A DNA stretch of 11,667 nt, from NCBI GenBank assembly GCA_003168235.1, contig PMSZ01000453.1, positions 1,555 to 13,221 of the forward strand. The letters run 5' to 3'. Numbering within the stretch: position 1 is the first letter of the stretch; every line of letters starts with the position of its first letter. The DNA is from Acidobacteriaceae bacterium. Lineage in GTDB: Bacteria > Acidobacteriota > Terriglobia > Terriglobales > Acidobacteriaceae. The position numbers and the translations under genes are program-made. A model generated the notes under the pieces. It saw nothing but the letters and a program-made list of their open reading frames with translations, was not told the DNA's origin and ran no database searches. Shown one piece after another: positions 5,677 to 11,667 of this stretch.

Positions 5677-6462
5677 ATGAAGGCACTTTGCCGCCTGACG
5701 CTCGCGTTGCTGTGCGCATCGGCCTTCGGCCAGGAGATCACCGTCGCCGCAGCCGCCGATATGAGCGCCGCTCTGCCCGAACTCGCCGCAACCTACACGA
5801 AGAAGACCGGACAAGCCGTAAAGCTCTCTTTCGGAGCCTCCGGCAACCTGACTAACCAGATCCGCAACGGTGCTCCCTTCGACGTCTTTTTCTCCGCCGA
5901 CGAAGATTATCCGCAGCAACTGATCAACGAGGGTTTGGCCTCCAAAGACACGCTATATCGCTACGCCGTCGGCCGCCTGGTGTTGTGGGTTCCAAACAAG
6001 TCGCCGCTCGATCTTTCGAAACTTGGCATCAAGGCTTTGCTCGACCCTTCGGTCAAGAAGATTTCCATCGCCAATCCAGCAACCGCACCCTACGGACGCG
6101 CCGCTGCTGCCACGCTTCGTCACTTCGGAATCTACGATCAGGTTTCCAGCCGTCTGGTCATCGGAGAAAACATCGCGCAAGCCGCGCAGTTCGTCGAATC
6201 CGGCAACGCCCAAGCCGGACTCGTTGCGCTCTCCCACGCTCTAGCGCCGGCCATGAAACACAAAGGCCGCTACTGGACCATCCCGCTCGATGCCTATCCC
6301 ACTCTGAACCAGGCCGCCGTTGTGCTCTCCAAATCAAAAGCGTCCGACGCAGCCCGCAAATTCCTTGACTTCCTGCGCAGTCCCGAAGCCCGTTCCCTGC
6401 TCACCAGTTATGGCTTCAGCCTGCCATTGCAAGAACATCCTGATGGAGTAAAAACCAAATGA
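5677..6462 (+). CDS. modA: Molybdate ABC transporter, periplasmic substrate-binding protein ModA
   Basis: A 261-residue periplasmic protein that captures molybdate (and probably tungstate) and hands it to ModB. A signal peptide covers residues 1-19 (MKALCRLTLALLCASAFGQ). The mature part shows the class II binding-protein pattern of ModA: VAAAADMSAALPELA near the start, LSFGASGNLTNQI (oxyanion Ser), APFDVFFSADEDYPQQL, ISIANPATAPYGRAA, IAQAAQFVESGNAQAGLV and DAYPTLNQAAVVL carrying the ligand Tyr. The first oxyanion-binding position, Ser in E. coli ModA, is Asp here, as in many AAAD-type homologues. The ATG at 5677 is chosen over an in-frame ATG at 5596 because AAGGA lies 4 bases before it and the signal peptide starts there; the longer form would bury the signal sequence. 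Its TGA overlaps the modB ATG (ATGA), and modB and modC follow as one operon. Confidence 0.95.
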   Translation: MKALCRLTLALLCASAFGQEITVAAAADMSAALPELAATYTKKTGQAVKLSFGASGNLTNQIRNGAPFDVFFSADEDYPQQLINEGLASKDTLYRYAVGRLVLWVPNKSPLDLSKLGIKALLDPSVKKISIANPATAPYGRAAAATLRHFGIYDQVSSRLVIGENIAQAAQFVESGNAQAGLVALSHALAPAMKHKGRYWTIPLDAYPTLNQAAVVLSKSKASDAARKFLDFLRSPEARSLLTSYGFSLPLQEHPDGVKTK

Positions 6463-7148
6463 ACTGGGAGGCATTCTGGCTGACCGTACGTCTCGCAGCC
6501 ATTGTCTCTACGCTGCTCGTCGCCATCGGAATCCCCATCGCCTGTTGGCTCACTTATTCCCGCTGGCGCTGGAAATTCCTGGTCGAAGCCGCCGTCGCTC
6601 TTCCCATCGTCCTGCCGCCGACGGTTCTCGGTTTCTATGTCCTGGTCGCTCTCGGTTCGCGCAGCCCCATCGGCCGCTGGTGGGAATCGCTCACCGGCCA
6701 CACCCTGGCCTTTACTTTTGAAGGCCTCATCATCGGCTCCTTGTTATACAGTCTTCCCTTCGCCGTCCAACCGTTCGCCGCCTCCTTCGGGGCCGTCGAC
6801 CCCACCTTGCTCCGTGCCTCCGCATCGCTCGGCCATTCTCCCCTGCAGACTTTTCGCCGCATCGTGCTCCCCCTCTCCAAAGCCGGACTGGTCACCGGTT
6901 TCGCCCTCAGCTTCGCCCACACACTCGGCGAATTTGGTGTCGTACTGATGGTCGGAGGCAATATTCCCGGCGTCACTCGCACCATCTCCATCGACATCTA
7001 CGACCAGGTGGAAGCGGCCAATTACTCCAGCGCAAATCAGACCGCTCTGCTGCTGTTAGTCGTTTCGTTCCTGGTCCTGTCGATCGTTTTCGGATTGAAT
7101 CGGTACAGCACCAACCGGCGTCCCTGGGCGGTAGGACCATGGCGCTGA
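6459..7148 (+). CDS. modB: Molybdate ABC transporter permease ModB
   Basis: A 229-residue inner-membrane channel subunit, usual ModB length, with about six hydrophobic segments. The cytoplasmic EAA loop that docks on the ATPase is at 119-145 (RASASLGHSPLQTFRRIVLP and onward). The stretch HTLGEFGVVLMVGGNIPG with TRTISIDIYDQVE (154-185) is nearly diagnostic for ModB. ALPIVLPPTVLGFYVLVALG (47-66) is the other well-conserved ModB segment. The start ATG overlaps the modA stop by four bases (ATGA), with GGAG 10 bases upstream inside modA, so translation is probably coupled. Its 3' end overlaps modC by 10 bases. ModB forms a dimer with two ModC subunits to import molybdate for molybdenum-cofactor enzymes. 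Confidence 0.95.
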   Translation: MNWEAFWLTVRLAAIVSTLLVAIGIPIACWLTYSRWRWKFLVEAAVALPIVLPPTVLGFYVLVALGSRSPIGRWWESLTGHTLAFTFEGLIIGSLLYSLPFAVQPFAASFGAVDPTLLRASASLGHSPLQTFRRIVLPLSKAGLVTGFALSFAHTLGEFGVVLMVGGNIPGVTRTISIDIYDQVEAANYSSANQTALLLLVVSFLVLSIVFGLNRYSTNRRPWAVGPWR

Positions 7149-8299
7149 AAATTCCCTTTCCGATCCAGGCCGCAAAGCCCGTATTCACCGAGTCGATCTC
7201 CTCCGAACTCGAAGTCCGCGTCCGCAAGCGCTTCGCCAATCCCGAGGGCAGCTTCATTTTGAATGTTCATTTGCGCGCGCTGGCCGGTTTCACAATAATT
7301 TTCGGCGCGTCGGGTGCGGGCAAAACCACCCTGCTCGATTGCATCGCCGGACTCACCCCTCCCGACGAAGGCCGCATCTCCGTTGGCGGCGAAACTCTCT
7401 ACGATTCGGAGAAACAACAAAACGTCGCTGCCTGGAAGCGCCGCATCGGCTACGTTCATCAGGATCTTGCGTTGTTCCCGCATCTCAGCGCCGAAGAAAA
7501 CGTCGCCTACGGACTTCGCGCCCTGAGCGCCACGGAGCGTCAGGCTCGCGCCCGCGAAATGCTCACTGCCTTCCGCATCGACCACCTGCGCGAACGCCGC
7601 CCCGCGCAAATCTCGGGAGGTGAACGTCAACGCGTCGCTCTGGCCCGCGCTCTCGTCACCGAACCGCGTGCCCTGTTGCTCGATGAACCGCTGACCGCAC
7701 TCGACCGCCCCACCAAGTCCCTTCTGGTCGCCGATCTGCGCCAGTGGAATCAGCATCACCGAGTCCCGATTCTTTTCGTAACCCACAACGGCGAAGAAGT
7801 ATTTGCTTTAGGCGATGAAGTCGTCGTGCTCGACGCCGGAAGAATTGTGGCGCAAGGTCGTCCGCATGAAGTCATGCGCGCTCCGCGATCGGAAACGGTG
7901 GCCAATCTTTCAGGGCTCGAAAACACCTTCGACGCAACTGTCCAGGCTCTGCACGAAGCCCGTGGCACCATGACCTGCCGTCTCGCCAAGACAACTGTGG
8001 AATTGGAAACCCCTCTCGTCCGTGCCGAAGTCGGTTCGCACTTGCGCGTAGGAATTCGCGCCGGCGACCTTCTGCTCGCCACGGAAAACCCCCGCGGCCT
8101 GAGCGCCCGCAACATTCTGCCGGGAACCATTCGTCGCGTAGAACAGAGAGATGTCATCGTTTCGGCATTCGTAGATTGCGGCCAAGCCGAATTCGAGGTC
8201 CACTTAACCTTAGCGGCGCGCGATGACTTGCAGTTGCGTCCCGGCAAGAATGTTTGGGTCGTGGTCAAAACCCACTCCTGCCATCTGCTGGGAGTGTGA
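7139..8299 (+). CDS. modC: Molybdate ABC transporter ATP-binding protein ModC
   Basis: A 386-residue cytoplasmic ATPase that powers ModB. Motifs in order: Walker A GASGAGKTT (56-64), Q-loop HQDLALFPH (107-115), ABC signature ISGGERQR (158-165), Walker B ALLLDEP (178-184), D-loop TALD (186-189) and switch His215 in FVTHN. All catalytic residues are present. The C-terminal part (about 322-386, from LSARNILPG to VWVVVKTHSCHLLGV) is a TOBE/MOP-type domain that in ModC binds oxyanion and tunes transport. The protein is about 30 residues longer than E. coli ModC because of an N-terminal extension (residues 1-25) before the first strand LEVRVRKRF. The ATG overlaps the modB stop by 10 bases (modB ends VGPWR). 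On the opposite strand, the glycosyltransferase gene reads 90 bases into the modC 3' end; there is no spacer or visible terminator. Confidence 0.95.
   Translation: MALKIPFPIQAAKPVFTESISSELEVRVRKRFANPEGSFILNVHLRALAGFTIIFGASGAGKTTLLDCIAGLTPPDEGRISVGGETLYDSEKQQNVAAWKRRIGYVHQDLALFPHLSAEENVAYGLRALSATERQARAREMLTAFRIDHLRERRPAQISGGERQRVALARALVTEPRALLLDEPLTALDRPTKSLLVADLRQWNQHHRVPILFVTHNGEEVFALGDEVVVLDAGRIVAQGRPHEVMRAPRSETVANLSGLENTFDATVQALHEARGTMTCRLAKTTVELETPLVRAEVGSHLRVGIRAGDLLLATENPRGLSARNILPGTIRRVEQRDVIVSAFVDCGQAEFEVHLTLAARDDLQLRPGKNVWVVVKTHSCHLLGV
8210..8299. other. Convergent 90-base coding overlap of modC and the glycosyltransferase gene
   Basis: modC ends with TGA at 8297-8299 on the plus strand; the glycosyltransferase ends with TAA at 8212-8210 on the minus strand. 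The overlap covers the TOBE-domain end of modC and an unconserved-looking glycosyltransferase tail. No hairpin terminator was seen between or around the two stops. Confidence 0.85.
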
Positions 8300-10000
8300 T
8301 CGTGTGGAAGCGGGGATCTGCCCGACGTTCTGCTCTCGCTCCAGCGCGATTACCGCGATCCACTGCCCGTTCACTTCCTTGTGATAAACAATCGTCCCGC
8401 CCAGCCGCTGCGCAACATCCTCCGGCGACAAGTCGCGGTGATATCCAAAGAATCTTTCCTTCACCCGCCGCCAGGCATCCCAATTCTCCATAAGAGGATG
8501 TTCCGGCTCATACTTCGTCGAAAAAACCAAAGCCACATCAAACCGATCGCGCGCCGCGACAGCCAGGTCAATCTGAGCGGCCGAAAAATTCTCAATCCGC
8601 ACCACCGGAAAGCCGCGACTCACATAACCAAGCCACGGTCGCGATAGCTCATCCGCGGCCGGCCAGGCTGTTAGAACCCGCGCCGTTGGACATCGCATCG
8701 CCAGAAATCGACTGGCCTCCGCGTGCATCACAACGTAGTCGCGATACGCCAGATTATCTTCCAGCGAAAATCCATACGGTGGATTGACAAACAGTCCCAT
8801 GACAAACGCAATTGCGACCGCGGCAACTATTAACTTCCAATACCGCATCCGCCGCCACAGCGTCGAAACCCAAAGCAGAATCACCAGCGGCACAACCGGC
8901 AACATGTACCGCGCCAGCACCGCCCCTCCCACCGCCGACATAAACGCCAGATACGTAAGCAATACACAAAGAAGTGCCGCCTGCACCCACAACGCAATTC
9001 TCGGACGCTCCTCCTCGACTCCACGCCGCCTCTGCGGTGGCCGCAGCATCGCCAGCGCTCCCACCAGCGTCAGCAGATACAAACCGAAATACCCAACGAC
9101 TTGCCACAACCTCATTCCGAACGCCAGAGGAATCCGCAGCGGATCCATCGTCTCCGCGACGTTGTACCGAAAAAACTCCGGATTGCCCAGCAGAAATCCC
9201 GTCTTTGAACGATGGTAGAGAAACCAGCCCGCGAGCGGCACCGCCGGAAGCATCAGCCAGAACCACCGCGTTCGCCGCGCCACCGGCGGAAGAAAATCAG
9301 ACCAACGAAACTCAGACCAATGACTCTTCCGCAGTCGCGGCGCCACAGAGTAAGCCACCAACTCAAACCCTGCCAGCGCCGCCGCCGCCAAAATCCCCGT
9401 CTCCTTGGCCAGCGCCGCCAATGAGAACCACAGCACTTGCTCCCATGGCCGGTCCTTTATATATGCGGCCAATCCCCAAAACGTAAATCCCGCTGCCGCC
9501 AGGTCCACCTGCGCCAGCGAACTCTGCGTGAAATACACCGGATAAACTGCCACCAACGCCGTAGTCGCCCACGCCACCGGCCAATTCGCCGCGACCCGCG
9601 CCAGCCGAAACAATCCCAAAAGGGAAAACGCGCTCAGTGCCAGCATCGCCGTGCGCGTCACCAAAGGCGAATATCCCGCCATTCGCCACGCCAGCGCCAG
9701 CCACGCCATCACCAGCGGTGGATGCGCATTTGATATCGTCGTGGTCGGAATCAGCGTGCCCGTCAGATACAAATCGCGCGCCGCCGGTATGTAATACCCA
9801 GCCTCGTCCCAAAAATAAGGAAGTCGCAGTAGCGGTGCATGCAACAGCATCAACCCCGCAAAGAACAGCGCGAACAAAAGAAAATCTCGCGCCCACGCGT
9901 GGACTCCCGCCTCGCCGGCAAAAGACGCGCCAGCCAAGTCCCCCGAAGCCGCTGTTTGAAATTTTGTTTTCTTATCGGACTGCGCCGTCCGCGCTGCCAT
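8210..10000 (-). CDS. Membrane glycosyltransferase, GT39/PMT_2 (ArnT-like) family
   Basis: A 596-residue polytopic membrane protein of the GT-C class, which moves a sugar from a polyprenyl-phosphate donor to lipid or protein on the periplasmic face. After a polar N-terminus (1-38) there are roughly eleven hydrophobic segments to about residue 415, then a soluble C-terminal domain. The catalytic-type acidic pair is in the first outside loop, LPYFWDEAGYYIPAARDLY (60-78; D65-E66), followed by SNAHPPLVMAWLALAW (90-105), the usual HPPL motif of this family. Donor and acceptor cannot be told from sequence. The ATG at 10000 overlaps the stop of the DUF3467 gene (TGATG) and has no good ribosome binding site, so it probably depends on reinitiation by ribosomes finishing that gene. 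The last 29 codons lie antisense within modC, and this tail has no recognisable family motif, which suggests an original stop codon was lost. Confidence 0.88.
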   Translation of the reverse strand: MAARTAQSDKKTKFQTAASGDLAGASFAGEAGVHAWARDFLLFALFFAGLMLLHAPLLRLPYFWDEAGYYIPAARDLYLTGTLIPTTTISNAHPPLVMAWLALAWRMAGYSPLVTRTAMLALSAFSLLGLFRLARVAANWPVAWATTALVAVYPVYFTQSSLAQVDLAAAGFTFWGLAAYIKDRPWEQVLWFSLAALAKETGILAAAALAGFELVAYSVAPRLRKSHWSEFRWSDFLPPVARRTRWFWLMLPAVPLAGWFLYHRSKTGFLLGNPEFFRYNVAETMDPLRIPLAFGMRLWQVVGYFGLYLLTLVGALAMLRPPQRRRGVEEERPRIALWVQAALLCVLLTYLAFMSAVGGAVLARYMLPVVPLVILLWVSTLWRRMRYWKLIVAAVAIAFVMGLFVNPPYGFSLEDNLAYRDYVVMHAEASRFLAMRCPTARVLTAWPAADELSRPWLGYVSRGFPVVRIENFSAAQIDLAVAARDRFDVALVFSTKYEPEHPLMENWDAWRRVKERFFGYHRDLSPEDVAQRLGGTIVYHKEVNGQWIAVIALEREQNVGQIPASTRSHSQQMAGVGFDHDPNILAGTQLQVIARR

Positions 10001-10293
10001 CAGTGCACGGGTCCAACCGGGCCCCGCGGTTCAAGGTTGATCTCCCCAAACGCGGCCTCGTAGTTCGTCACATTCTGCTGCAGGAGTGCCATCAGCGCTT
10101 TGGCTTGTTGCGGACTAAGATAAATTCCCTGAAAATTTCGCAGATCCACCTGCGTTTCCGAGCTTTGTTGCATCGTCCCGAAAACCAGGAAAAAATCCCA
10201 GACATTCACGCGGATCTGCACGCTGTTGGAGTAGGTCTCGCGATAATCCGGGGTCTGCACAAACTTCACATTCGGTGGGTTCGTCGTGTTCAT
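10000..10293 (-). CDS. DUF3467 family protein
   Basis: A 97-residue cytoplasmic-looking protein, with no signal peptide or membrane segment, of the DUF3467 family, whose function is unknown. Family pattern: PDYRETYSNSVQIRVNVWDF followed by FLVFG (residues 15-39), then a strand VDLRNFQGIYLSPQQAKALM (49-68) and LLQQNVTNYEAAFGEI (70-85). The C-terminus is EPRGPVGPVH. The ATG at 10293 is preferred over an in-frame TTG at 10365, because the homologous core starts soon after it and the extra 24 residues look like non-coding sequence. GGAG lies only one base before the ATG, too close for normal use, so a leaderless transcript is possible. The stop overlaps the glycosyltransferase start (TGATG). The pairing suggests a shared regulation, not a known function. 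Confidence 0.85.
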   Translation of the reverse strand: MNTTNPPNVKFVQTPDYRETYSNSVQIRVNVWDFFLVFGTMQQSSETQVDLRNFQGIYLSPQQAKALMALLQQNVTNYEAAFGEINLEPRGPVGPVH

Positions 10294-10300
10294 ACTCCGA

Positions 10301-10330
10301 AGTGTACCGCCTGAAGAGAGCACAGGGCAA
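10301..10330 (-). promoter_or_regulatory. Candidate promoter for a leaderless DUF3467 transcript
   Basis: On the minus strand TTGCCC (10330-10325) and TACACT (10306-10301) are separated by 18 bases. Each matches the sigma-70 consensus at four of six positions. The -10 ends seven bases before the ATG, so transcription would begin at or next to the start codon. Sequence match only. Confidence 0.3.
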
Positions 10331-10375
10331 AAAGCAAAAGAGCAGAGCGCCGAAAAACTCTCCAATCAGGTGTGG

Positions 10376-10394
10376 CGCGGGCGCCCCGCCCGCG
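10376..10394. repeat. GC-rich palindrome, possible REP-like element
   Basis: CGCGGGCG, a CCC loop, then CGCCCGCG: a perfect 8-bp stem of only G and C, flanked by AAAA on the right. The T run that an intrinsic terminator needs is on the wrong side in both directions. The GTGGCGCGGGCG...CGCCCGCG form resembles short palindromes scattered between genes in many acidobacterial genomes, from memory. It lies between the secreted-protein stop and the DUF3467 start. Confidence 0.55.
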
Positions 10395-10467
10395 AAAATC
10401 CGAATCGAAAAACGAGGCTGCCGCGCGCCCGTCAGTCCGTCCTTCAACCCGCAGAAATATTCCCGCC

Positions 10468-11667
10468 CTAAGGGCACCCTTGGCACAGCGGCGTTCGACC
10501 CGCGTAGTATCCGAATGATACCTGGGCCGACCCTGGGCTCGGGCTTACCAAATCGGTCTCGACAAAGAAACCGTGCTCCGGATCGATGAAGTAATAATCC
10601 ACCGGGAACTGGCTGCCATTGTTCCCGACGGTGAATGCGCTGCTTTGATTGACGTTTTCCAGCACTCCCGAGAACGGTAGATCGGCCGGGGAATTAAATG
10701 TTCCCCCGAAACTCTGGTCCGGCAGGCTCGGGAGACCCGAGTTAATGCTGCTATCCGCAAAACCCGAGAGGGTTTGGCTCGTCGCGTTCGCAGTCATCTG
10801 ACCCGTACCGTCATTTTCGCCGGACGAACCGACCTGCGTGAAGCTCAACCCGTAAGGGCCGCTGATCCCCGGGGTCGCGCTCGATTGCGGGTACGCGATC
10901 CCAGTTCCAATCGATGGATAGTGCAGTTTAGGATTGTTGGTGAGATCTCCCGCTGCCAGAATGAGCGCAGCCGGTCCGCTCGCATTGCCCGTGAGATAGA
11001 AAAATATCGTCGGGCTATAAGTCGGACTCGGCGCGTCGCTAACAAAACTAAATCCATTCAGAGTCGTGCGCCCCGTGCCGCTGGAGTCAACGGAATAGGA
11101 TCCCGTAAAGGACGAACTGATCTGCGAACCCGTAATCGTGACTCCATCGATTCCCTTGGTGCAGGCAATCTGTACGCAACTCAGCTGCAGAAAGACGTCC
11201 ATGAATCCTTGGTTCGCGTTATTGGTGTCCAGACCCCCGGCGCCATCGGCGTTGAACACGGCTGCCGTAGTCAACGTCGTCGGAACGTAAATGCCGCTCG
11301 GAGGAATGTTGCCCGTCGACAGGTCAACCCCGGTAATTCCATATACAAAATTCCCGGATAACGAGCTGTTGGCAAAGGTTCCATAACTACCCGCCGCCTG
11401 CGCGATGGCCAGTCCACCAGTCGTACCGAACGGAGTAACTCCACTGTTTGAAGCCGCATCGCTCTCGATTAGTTCTATGTGCGTGGAATCCACAATGTAT
11501 CCCGTCACCACGATCGACACAGGCTTTGGATGGCTGGCGTCGACAATGCCCGTCAGCGTGAACGTGATCTGACCGAAGGCATCTGGGCCAGATAAAATCG
11601 TCGATCCGGTACTAATCGGAGCGCCGGTCAGTTTCTCCGTATTCGCGATGAACTCATCGATCACCCC
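10468..11667 (-). CDS. Secreted Gly/Ser/Thr-rich beta-module protein, acidobacterial type (partial, N-terminus outside window)
   Basis: At least 399 codons, open to the right edge of the window; the GTG at 11664 is only an in-frame codon, not a supported start, because the frame continues through GGG. The composition (Gly, Ser, Thr, Asn and aromatic residues, few charges) and alternating pattern suggest an exported all-beta protein. Two to three related modules can be picked out. One contains FNADGAGGLDTNNANQGF followed by GSYSVDSSGTGRTTLNGF, a pattern frequent in multi-module surface proteins of Acidobacteriota. Later copies are FTQVGSSGENDGTGQMTAN and DYYFIDPEHGFFVETDL, and the last strand VSFGYYAGR leads to the terminus TPLCQGCP with a CxxC pair. 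The signal peptide and full module number lie outside. The function is unknown; a cell-surface or adhesion role is only an inference. A stop TAG at 10468 and the following 174-base gap separate it from the DUF3467 gene. Confidence 0.8.
   Translation of the reverse strand, partial: GVIDEFIANTEKLTGAPISTGSTILSGPDAFGQITFTLTGIVDASHPKPVSIVVTGYIVDSTHIELIESDAASNSGVTPFGTTGGLAIAQAAGSYGTFANSSLSGNFVYGITGVDLSTGNIPPSGIYVPTTLTTAAVFNADGAGGLDTNNANQGFMDVFLQLSCVQIACTKGIDGVTITGSQISSSFTGSYSVDSSGTGRTTLNGFSFVSDAPSPTYSPTIFFYLTGNASGPAALILAAGDLTNNPKLHYPSIGTGIAYPQSSATPGISGPYGLSFTQVGSSGENDGTGQMTANATSQTLSGFADSSINSGLPSLPDQSFGGTFNSPADLPFSGVLENVNQSSAFTVGNNGSQFPVDYYFIDPEHGFFVETDLVSPSPGSAQVSFGYYAGRTPLCQGCP

Larger units (their letters stand above)
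10294..10467. other. Intergenic region between secreted protein and DUF3467 genes
   Basis: 174 bases with no supported gene. It holds the GC palindrome (10376-10394) and a weak promoter candidate for the DUF3467 gene. Several short open frames cross it but none has a ribosome binding site or recognisable product. Confidence 0.6.

Noticed and set aside
7037..7786. 249-codon minus-strand open frame opposite modB/modC
   Set aside because: It lies against the highly conserved Walker A and signature region of ModC and shows no domain of its own.
9363..9896. Gly/Ala-rich minus-strand frame, and plus-strand frame 9637-10314, across the glycosyltransferase gene
   Set aside because: Both are shadows of the glycosyltransferase codons; the 9637-10314 frame also crosses into the DUF3467 gene on the opposite strand.
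10294..10365. Longer DUF3467 form starting from TTG at 10365
   Set aside because: The added 24 residues do not fit the family and the region looks intergenic, with a weak promoter candidate.
1..11667. Mobile element, phage, toxin-antitoxin or defence system
   Set aside because: No transposase, integrase, nuclease or toxin signature was found, nor a spaced repeat array; the genes are metabolic, transport or envelope genes.

Overview
The window reads as ordinary chromosomal sequence from a moderately GC-rich bacterium. It is most likely an acidobacterium of the Terriglobia/Koribacter type. That assignment is inference from three things: codon usage, a menaquinone-type UbiD protein, and a secreted Gly/Ser/Thr-rich protein built of beta modules typical of Acidobacteriota. 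I see no rRNA, tRNA, CRISPR array, transposase, integrase or phage gene.

Left part (1-2650). A BCP/PrxQ peroxiredoxin cut by the left edge and a PhnB-like VOC (glyoxalase-fold) protein both lie on the minus strand. They are followed by a 216-base divergent spacer that holds two overlapping tiny reading frames. Next comes a plus-strand secreted protein with four WxxGxW repeats and a very long Lys/Pro/Glu/Ala repeat tail. A strong hairpin at 2536-2590, probably a bidirectional terminator, separates it from the convergent UbiD gene.

Middle part (2650-8300). A UbiD-family decarboxylase (minus strand, TTG start) stands divergent to a short CPA2-type cation:proton antiporter (plus strand). After an 87-base gap comes a compact molybdate import operon, modA-modB-modC, whose genes overlap by 4 and 10 bases. 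ModA is the periplasmic binding protein, ModB the membrane channel, and ModC the ATPase with a C-terminal TOBE regulatory domain.

Right part (8210-11667). The minus strand carries, in transcription order, a partial secreted beta-module protein, a DUF3467 protein and a GT39/PMT_2-type membrane glycosyltransferase. The DUF3467 and glycosyltransferase genes share a TGATG junction, so they are probably translationally coupled. The glycosyltransferase reads 90 bases into the 3' end of modC from the opposite strand.

I did not find a clear new multi-gene system. The points most worth following are: apparent loss of two predicted metal ligands plus an insertion in UbiD, the DUF3467-glycosyltransferase coupling, the modC/glycosyltransferase antisense overlap, the repeat-tailed WxxGxW protein with its tandem upstream mini-ORFs, and a GC-rich palindrome that may be a dispersed repeat.
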